64,000 nucleotides of DNA from Larix kaempferi. Its lineage: Eukaryota; Streptophyta; Pinopsida; Pinales; Pinaceae. The position numbers and the translations under genes are program-made. The notes under the pieces were generated by a model that saw only the letters and a list, made by a program, of their open reading frames with translations, made no database searches and was not told where the DNA came from. Location of the stretch: assembly GCA_027924585.1 (NCBI GenBank), contig BSBM01000076.1, forward strand, positions 2,308,501-2,372,500, given 5' to 3'. Below are positions 57,445 to 64,000 of this stretch, piece by piece (position 1 is the stretch's first letter; the number at the start of each line of letters is the position of its first letter).

Positions 57445-60400
57445 ACCCTAAAAAGCAATGGATAAATGTATGCTAAATCCAATGATTGTTGGCCATGAAA
57501 TTCAATGAAATGAAAGGTCCTTAAAAGCAGTGGTTAAATGTATGCCAAATGTAAAGACTGTTGATCTTATGTGAAACTTTCCTCATTGAGCCTACGGGCT
57601 ATGATATGAGATGGGGCAAGGGACAACTAATTCTAAGTTTCCCGTAGAACCTCATGTTATGGTTAGCCTGACACTTAGTTTATGGCGGTTCTAGTAGTAG
57701 ACATTTTTGCCAAGGTTGAATAAACACTTCTCTGAACAACTCATCCATTTGTGAGACACCACCATTCCTTGTGTACTCCTTGTCCAACACATGCTTAAGT
57801 GTGTAACACCATGTTCCTCATCCAAAGTATCACAGTGTCAAGTCACTCAAGTCATCCCATTCAGCCTAGCCTTGCATACTTAGCCTTCACCCTTTGCTAG
57901 CAATTTGATCATGTTTGCAAACAAGTATATTCTTGAGCTTCTTCTTGAAAGTAAATTACTCAACTAACCTATTACTTATTAACTGTCAGTGAAATGATGC
58001 TTAATACTCTAGAGTTTTGCTATGAAAATGATTTAGAGAGCATGTCTCAACCATTTGCACTTGCAGCAGCATGGCTTCTTAGTAAGGGTTATATTTTGAT
58101 CAGTTTGATCGGTCAAACTTAGTTTGACCAAGGTGAACCTTGGGATCTGTGATGAGATGGACCACTTTCTGTATGATGTTGATCTATATGGTCCTCTATA
58201 TACCTTTTGATGATTCCATATGATGGGCACAGGCTTTAGATGATGATTGATGCAGTTTTTCATGATTATTATTATTTCCAGATCATCATATTTTTACTTG
58301 CCCGGGTATGGTGGACGGTGGACCCTACAGATGATCCTACAGGTTATCATGAGGTGTATGAGTACTCATCTCTAGTGGATTTGGGTCTTCTGGATCCATT
58401 GAGACACTTATCTTTCAGTTTTAGGCACTCCCAGGCAGGATATGAGCAATTTTCCACGTGTTGACCAGTTTGGCCATGCTAGTATGGCTTGTCCAGCCAG
58501 AGCCTTGGAGGCTAGTCATTGCCAAGGGTGCTACAAGGGAAGGGGGTTGGCCAACCACTTGTTATTACCATATTACCCCCCTTCCGGACATGATGGCATA
58601 GTCAGTTTCACAGCACAGGCACCTGACAGTCAGTTATGGGTAGTTTCATGGTTTTTTCAGGAGGTTTAAAAATTGAATAAAAAGGTCATAAAGGAATTTG
58701 ATTTGGGAAATTGAGGCAAGGTTTTGGCATGAGGTCTGCTTTGAGGTCATCTATGTTGTATCCCACGCCTTCCATATCAGTTTGTAGCAGTCAGTGGGGT
58801 CCACACAATCAGCAGGATGTCATTTGATGTATTTTTCTCTCAGATGAGAGGGACAGGATTTGATCATTTGTGTACTTGGACATGTCATTGAGTCTCATGT
58901 TATATTATTGTGTCATGGGGTGATGCTAGTGAAGGGGAATAATACCTCCTAGCCCCACCATGTGCCTTAGTCACTTGTCCTATGTGGCACACACATGTGT
59001 TAGTCTCCCTTGTGTAGTGCATCATACCCCCTAGGGTTTGTTTAGTAATGACGTTATCGCTTTAGTGAGTGATCCATGTCATACGTTGTATTGGCTCATC
59101 TTAGCCATTGATTATATTGTTGTATCTTTTGATCTCAACCACTCATTCATAAAGTGGTTAGGGTTTTGGTCTCTCTCCTATTTAAGAAAGAGACCCCCCT
59201 ATTGTAAAGGCATTTAGGGATTTTCGGCTCTTGGCTATTGGAATAAAATTCTCTCTTTTGGAGCAATGCTTGGATATTGAAGTGGATGTTTGGTTATGAC
59301 GATTGTAAATGATTTTTCCATTGCATTGGAGGATATCTTGTAGCTATCTTGCATCTTTTGCCACTACTTTGATTTACAAGTGAAGAAGATGTCTTGGGAG
59401 GAATGCGCATTGGTGGGGAGGCTTGCCCTGCAAACTTCTGTTAAAATGTGGATCAAACAGGGAGTGATTTTGTCTTTGTACCAATCATTCTCCATCTTTT
59501 TCTTCTAGCTTTTATTTACCCCCGTTTTGTTTGACGGATTGAGCTTTGTCTCCTTGGTTTTACGGGTACAGAGGGGCACACGTGTGGGCTTGGACAAATC
59601 GTTTTAGCAAGATGGCTTCAAAATCTTCGATTTGATCTTTGGGAAAGTAATCCTCATCATAATCGGCATTCATCTCATTATCCAGGTACGCTTGAAGGGT
59701 TAGTATTTTTTCTCCTTGGCTTTTCCATTATTTCTAGATCTCAAAACCCTAAACTTCAAAACCCTATTTTTATTTTATTTTTAAGATCTATGGAGATCTA
59801 GCAACTTTTTGGGCTTAATAATTAAAACGCACCTCTACATTAGTCACGACATTCCCGATCTATAATTTGGTGGACATCTGACTCCATTTGCCCCTCCATC
59901 TGAAGCACTGGTCCTCCTTGAGGCAAGTCGTACTCCTTGGGTAAGTGGTCTTTTGCTAGATCCTAGACGTGGGTATTGCCTTTTCTTCATTGATCCACTA
60001 GATCCACTCATTTGCAAACCCCCTAGTGCCTCTCTTCTTTGATTTTCACCTTGTGGGCCCCATTTGGACCAATTTCCATATTTTAAGGGGGGACCCCACT
60101 TGGATCTATTATTGTGGCACTAGATCTATCTAGATCTATCACTTTAACCCCATAAGTGGCCTTCATCTCTCCTTGGTTGAATATTTATCTTGCCTTAAGC
60201 CTCTTCAACCAAGCTCTAACTCATTGGGCCCACTTATCTATTCTAGATCTAGATCTAACCTCATCTTGATCTTCCACCTTTTTATCATCACATTTCCCTA
60301 GTAGGTCTAGATTGAGTTCTCTAGCCGCCTTCATTGGCTAAGCTAGGTTCTCCGGCTTGGTCTTGCTTAGGCTTGATCTAAAGTGAAGAGTGCCTCGGTT

Positions 60401-60521
60401 AACGTGACACCCATCTTGCATTGGGAATCGTGGCATCTCTTGGGTTGCCTCTTTAGTTGTCTACACCTCTACTGTCCTGGATGGGATACCTTTAGAGACA
60501 ACTACAAGTTGTGCGATAACA
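57445..60521 (+). mobile_element. Family 1 LTR G, plus strand, 5'-truncated
   Basis: The reverse complement is colinear with LTR E from about 55150 down to 26315, ending CGATAACA (the TGATAACA end mutated). About 1 kb of the LTR 5' end is missing at the left. No primer-binding site follows the 3' end (flank AAACC), so it looks like a truncated solo LTR. It lacks the insertions seen in E and C, which makes it a useful empty-site reference. Confidence 0.85.
59177..59186 (+). promoter_or_regulatory. TATA-like box in LTR G
   Basis: CCTATTTAAG in the conserved position before a GAGACCCCCC block, agreeing with the minus-strand boxes of the other family 1 LTRs. One degenerate palindrome (TGACGTTA) lies about 120 bp upstream. 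Confidence 0.55.
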
Positions 60522-60923
60522 AAACCATGACATTAAGCCTGTACCTATCATACATAGGAATCGCTAATTATAGATGTGCATGAAAACGCATCCTTTCTCG
60601 AATAAGCAAAATTAAAAAAAGGAGAAAGACTTATCTTGAAGGAAAAGAGCATCATTCTAGCAAAAAAAAGAAAAGAGAACAAAACAATCTCACTGAACTC
60701 ACTTTTTCACAAGAAACATACATTTATGAGTATCAATGTCATGTGGCCTCCCCTAATTTCGGGTTCCCGAAAAATACAATTGTTAAAATTAGCAGTCTCA
60801 GATTCAGGTAGCTGGAAAGAACTCTGATCAATGTGTATGTCTAGATCAAGGAAGTAGCCAACTTGATGGAGTCTTGCTGGATCTTCACCCTCCGGTAGTG
60901 GAAGCACAAATGGGGGTCAACAC
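60522..60923. other. Unassigned sequence with a short minus-strand open frame
   Basis: The frame 60907-60707 (66 codons) has protein-like composition (LPLPEGEDPARLHQVGYFLD, DQSSFQLPESETANF). It could be a host exon fragment, but no family is recognised and splice sites are not convincing. Confidence 0.3.
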
Positions 60924-61246
60924 CAATGTCATAAAACTTCGACTCAGACTCAAAACTGATCAAGGGTCAACTTAGACTCGAACTGGGAATCGGTAATGAC
61001 TCGGCCTATTTGAATTTAATGACTCGGTTTACTAAGAAATACATAAATATTTAAATTTTAAAGATTCACAATAATTCAAAGATTCTAATCCATAATTCCA
61101 AAGCATTAGAGACAAAATATTTAAAGTCTGTTCATGTATAGACCATATAAGGGTTAATATATCAAAATGGCGCGAAGTGTATTGTGCAACAGTGCAATAC
61201 ATATCTGGAACAAAATACATAATCAATGATGCCTAAATGGCCTGTA
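60924..61246 (+). mobile_element. hAT-type element 3, right end missing
   Basis: Starts CAATGTCATAAAAC, close to the terminal repeat of the element at 17875, followed by ACTCGG/GACTCG motifs in the place of AACCGG. The middle matches element 2 in order (ACATAAATATT AT-rich block, AGTGCAATACAT). The right terminal repeat is absent, so no target duplication can be checked. Cut near the family 2 LTR at 61252. Confidence 0.6.
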
Positions 61247-61251
61247 GAGTC

Positions 61252-61590
61252 TGTTACCAGCTAAGCTGTACTTAGTTGGGCTTTCAAGTGAGCGGGCAAA
61301 GTATGAACATGTTACATGTTCTGAGGTCCATCGGGCCTTTTTCAGGGCCCTTTTTCAATTTTTTCTTCACATGTTCATGCCTCGCGGGGTTTTTAATAAA
61401 GTGTGCTAGCATGGTATTTTTATGTAAAGGACTTGGCTTCCTAGGACTTGTCAATCAAGTCAGGTATTCCAAGGAGTTTTTTCACTTATTAATTATGTTT
61501 TGCGTTTTAGCAGGACATAATTTTTGAGTTTTTTTCCTGCTCCTTCAAAGCTGGAATGCCTGGCATCGTGTTTAGGCCTTAGGAGGTTAT
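61252..61590 (-). mobile_element. Family 2 LTR 3' part, interrupted by the LINE
   Basis: Starts TGTTACCAGC after GAGTC and is colinear with 42619-42960 (GAGCGGGC(A)AAG, ACATGTTCATGCCTCGCGGGGT, TCAAAGCTGGAATGCC). It stops at GGAGGTTAT where the LINE tail begins, and presumably continues beyond the window. Confidence 0.8.
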
Positions 61591-61791
61591 TTTTCTTTTT
61601 ACGAAAACGGATAGAATTTTATTGATAATCTGGCAAAAGGGCTGCCTGGGTCTTACAATGCTTGTTCCAGTGTTCTTTCCTGGGCTTCCTCTTCATCTTG
61701 CTGCCTGAGGCAGAAGCTGTGTTTGACCTCATCAAATTTGTCTCCTTCAAATTTACGTGCCTACTGAAAACAGCCGCAGTCAGCTTTAGCC

Positions 61792-62265
61792 TTAGGGGAT
61801 CATGTCGTTTGAAATTTCTCCATTAATTATCAGTTGGCTTTTATTCAGCCGAGCTCCCCGATTGGCTTCAGCATCCGCCAGACCATTTAAATGCCTCAGA
61901 ACATGATAGGCTTTGACAGTTCTGAAATGAGATAAAAGAAGAAGAATTTTCCTGTAAATTTGGGCGAGATTGATATCTTTTGGCATTTTCTTGGAGCGAA
62001 GAGCTTTAATAATCAGTCTAGAATCGCCGAAGACAATGAGCCTTTGAATATTCAGCTTCCTCGCTTGACTTAGACCCTGCCACAATGCCAGATACTCAGC
62101 TTGGTTATTGGAGGCGAGACCAAATCCCCAAGCATAGGACAGATGGCAATTGCCGGAAGGTTCAAGGATGATGCCTCCTCCCCCAGCTTGACCGGGATTC
62201 CCTTTTGAGGCCTCGTCAAAGAAGAGGCACCATTCGTCGAGAGCTGATCTCCACTTAATGAATTC
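61792..62265 (-). pseudogene. LINE RNase H domain
   Basis: One frame without internal stop, containing CLFFDEASKGNPGQAG (metal-binding FDG motif changed to FDE), SNNQAEYLALWQGL, LIVFGDSRLIIKAL and HLNGLADAEAN. These are the four conserved blocks of plant LINE-type RNase H (Asp, Glu, Asp, Asp). The first Asp is present. Separated from the upstream part by a single TAG. Confidence 0.85.
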
Positions 62266-62541
62266 CTATTCTTCTAGTCTAATTTCCCAATTCGCCTTTT
62301 GTGGAGGTTTGCTGGTTTCCTGGCTTTGAGGATTCAGGTGGAATTCCTTCATCCAACGCTCTTCTTCAGCAGAGATGGTGGCCATGTTGCTTAAATCTGG
62401 CTTAGAATTTAGAGCTTCAGCAAGCATGATCTTAGCTTTTACAGCCACTTGAATAGGGACTCTGCTAGTCTCTTTAAAGACTCTATTGTTCCTCTCCAGC
62501 CATACTTTCCAGCAAACAAATTTAGGAATCCACATCCACAT
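62266..62541 (-). pseudogene. LINE linker between zf-RVT and RNase H
   Basis: Contains WKVWLERNNRVFKE, the typical tryptophan-rich LW.ERN motif downstream of zf-RVT in plant LINE ORF2. Same frame as RNase H, but shifted relative to the zf-RVT part. The frameshift lies between about 62545 and 62600. Confidence 0.8.
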
Positions 62542-62588
62542 GGTCTTGAGAAGATTTTTTTGCTCAAGTCAAAAGGAGAGAGGGAAAA

Positions 62589-63497
62589 TCAGCAGCTGAT
62601 GAGTTCCATGATTGAATCAGGTAAACTGACAGTGATTGGCCAAAGCATGATTTTCCAGACTTCCTTGGTGAAGTCGCAGTAGATAAAGAGGTGCTCAGCA
62701 TTCTCCTCAGCGCAGCAGCAGAGTGGGCAGCGTGAAGGCAGCGCCCATCCTTTTCTCCTAAGGTTGTCGGTGGTCAGGATTCCGTTATGGAGCATGGTCC
62801 AGATGAAAATGTCGATTTTTGGGATTGACTGATAATTCCAGAGGCCTTTCCACGGTCCAGGATTTGGAGGCACCCAAGGGATTTCCAGAATTGCAACGTA
62901 GCCAGCAGCAGCAGTATAAACTCCAGATCGAGAGCCCCAACCACGTTTATCTCTTGCTATGGCACTTAAAGGCGATTTTCCCTGCAGGTGATCCAGCAGA
63001 TTCAGCGCTTCCTCCTGAAGCTCGATTGGGTAATCACCCAAATTCCAACTTACCCAGGCTTCATTGTCATCATTTTTCCAGGATGAAATATCCCACAGGG
63101 TGCTGCGTTTATTGGCTGTGAGCCAATCTTTAATATTTCCCAGATTACTGACTCCATTAAGAGGCTGGTCTCCAAGAATAGAGTCATCCCAAATGTGAAT
63201 TTTTGCACCATTTCCCGGGATCCAGGTGAGCTTTGAGATGAAGTGCGGGATAGCCTTTTTGCAGAGCGAGAAGATCGGAGATCCTTTCTGCACTTTTGTG
63301 GCTCTTTCCAAGCATCTTTCCTTATCTCCTGTGAAGTATTTTTTCTTGAGAATTTGTTTGCTCCAGGTTCTTTTCCCGGTGATCATATTCCAGAGAATTT
63401 TGCCACCCATGGCAAGGTTTTGGATGGACACATCCCGGATTTGAAGGCCCCCCTCCATTTTTGACTTCGTGACCTTGTCCCAGCTCACCAGATGCAA
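62589..63497 (-). pseudogene. LINE ORF2: RT C-terminal part and zf-RVT domain
   Basis: Contains HLVSWDKVTKSKMEGGLQIRD, then KILWNMITGKRTWSKQIL, and the zf-RVT core: LWNYQSIPKIDIFIWTML, LRRKGWALPSRCPLCCCAEEN and HLFIYCDFTKEVW. The Cys/His spacing fits a zinc-binding motif. The 302-codon frame is open, joined in frame to the RT piece at 63534 through one stop. Confidence 0.9.
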
Positions 63498-63533
63498 CTT
63501 CTTTTCATTGTTTCTGCCACCCTCCTAGAGAAA

Positions 63534-63971
63534 TCAACGGAGCAGCTCATTTATCTTGTTTGTTATGGATTTGGGAGCTAGAAGAACTGAGCATTGGTAG
63601 ATAGGAAGACTGGTCAGGACAGAGTTCATAAGGATTACTTTACCAGCTTTATTGAGCCATTTTGCTCCCCACGCGTGGATTTTGTTCTTTAGCTTGTCTA
63701 GCATGGGCAGCCAATGAATAACTTTAGGTGAGGCTCTAAATATTGGTATACCCAGATAAGTAAAGGTATCCCAAGCTGAGAGGCCATCCATTTCAAGAAT
63801 CCGGGATATCTCCAGCATTTCCCGGGGAGTGCAATTCCACCCATAAATCTTGCTTTTATGATAATTTATTTCACTTCCGGAGCTGTTCTTGTAGAAGTCC
63901 AGTTCTGCTTTGAATTTACTAGCTGTAATGAGATTGGCAGCACCCAATAACAGGGTATCATCCGCGAACTA
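63534..63971 (-). pseudogene. LINE reverse transcriptase, palm end with FADD motif
   Basis: The catalytic box FADD is at 63957-63968, followed by LLLGAANLITASKF, the GSEINYHKSKIYG block and FTYLGIPIF. All fit the palm and thumb of plant L1 RT. A TAG (63969-63971) stands directly before the Phe of FADD, so the frame upstream is cut. Residues further N-terminal lie outside the window. Confidence 0.9.
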
Positions 63972-64000
63972 GGCGTGATTGACATCCTTAACCTTTGGGA

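Larger units (their letters stand above)
61591..64000 (-). mobile_element. L1-type LINE, 3' part, decayed
   Basis: Minus-strand non-LTR retrotransposon: end of reverse transcriptase, zf-RVT region, RNase H, then a 3' UTR with AATAAAA about 20 nt before an A-rich tail (GTAAAAAGAAAAA, plus strand 61587-61604). Inserted in a family 2 LTR. The order RT, zf-RVT, RNase H is that of plant L1-clade ORF2. The 5' half and ORF1 lie to the right of the window, so the target duplication cannot be checked. Confidence 0.9.

Noticed and set aside
1-64000. tRNA, rRNA or other RNA genes
   Set aside because: None seen by eye. The tRNA-Asp-like strings are primer-binding sites beside LTR ends, not tRNA genes. 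A tRNAscan/Rfam run would settle it.

Overview
The window is nuclear DNA from a large-genome seed plant. A gymnosperm (conifer-like) source is my best guess, because nearly everything is old, nested, mostly solo-LTR retroelement sequence with one isolated gene exon; the species cannot be read from the sequence. There is no prokaryotic, plastid or CRISPR-like content. No gene in the window is complete and functional. Only one stretch looks like host coding sequence: a 238-bp exon at 23688-23925 of an MFS organic-cation/carnitine transporter (OCT7-like).

Two LTR families dominate. Family 1 has LTRs of about 4 kb that begin TGTTATCA and end TGATAACA, a primer-binding site of the tRNA-Asp type (TGGCGCC-like), and short coding regions: gag, sometimes a retropepsin, never a reverse transcriptase. 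Family 2 has LTRs of 2.4-5.2 kb that begin TGTTG and end AACA, and is seen only as solo LTRs or fragments. Two hAT-type DNA elements with perfect 8-bp target duplications and a probable third relic share AACCGG- or ACTCGG-rich ends. A decayed plant L1-type LINE enters at the right edge.

Layout. 1-1177: family 1 LTR running off the left edge. 1469-2297: unidentified broken coiled-coil ORF. 2772-7080: element B (+ strand), a gag-protease element with an integrase-tail relic, bounded by inverted LTR ends. 7640-7807: family 2 scrap. 7808-19928: element A (- strand), gag and protease, with a solo family 1 LTR (10465-14663) inside gag and a hAT element inside its 5' LTR. 19929-26314: mixed region with a purine-rich tract, the transporter exon, diverged direct repeats and a possible LTR fragment. 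26315-56173: one solo family 1 LTR (E, target duplication GGTGT) split by a complete element C (26778-50209, target duplication GGGCC). C itself carries three solo family 2 LTRs and a hAT element, and E carries one further solo LTR. 56179-57440: direct repeats. 57445-60521: truncated family 1 LTR on the + strand. 60924-61246: hAT relic. 61252-64000: family 2 LTR with the LINE inserted.

The main biological story is a lineage of RT-less retroelements with 4-kb LTRs. A and B carry gag plus a dead protease plus a shared acidic module; C carries gag plus an unrecognised module. They would need proteins from another element to move. The target duplications and restored reading frames allow an ordered insertion history. 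Both LTRs of C keep a promoter-like arrangement: two TGACGTCA palindromes upstream of a TATA box. All calls were made by eye; boundaries given to the base rest on target duplications or terminal motifs, the others are approximate.
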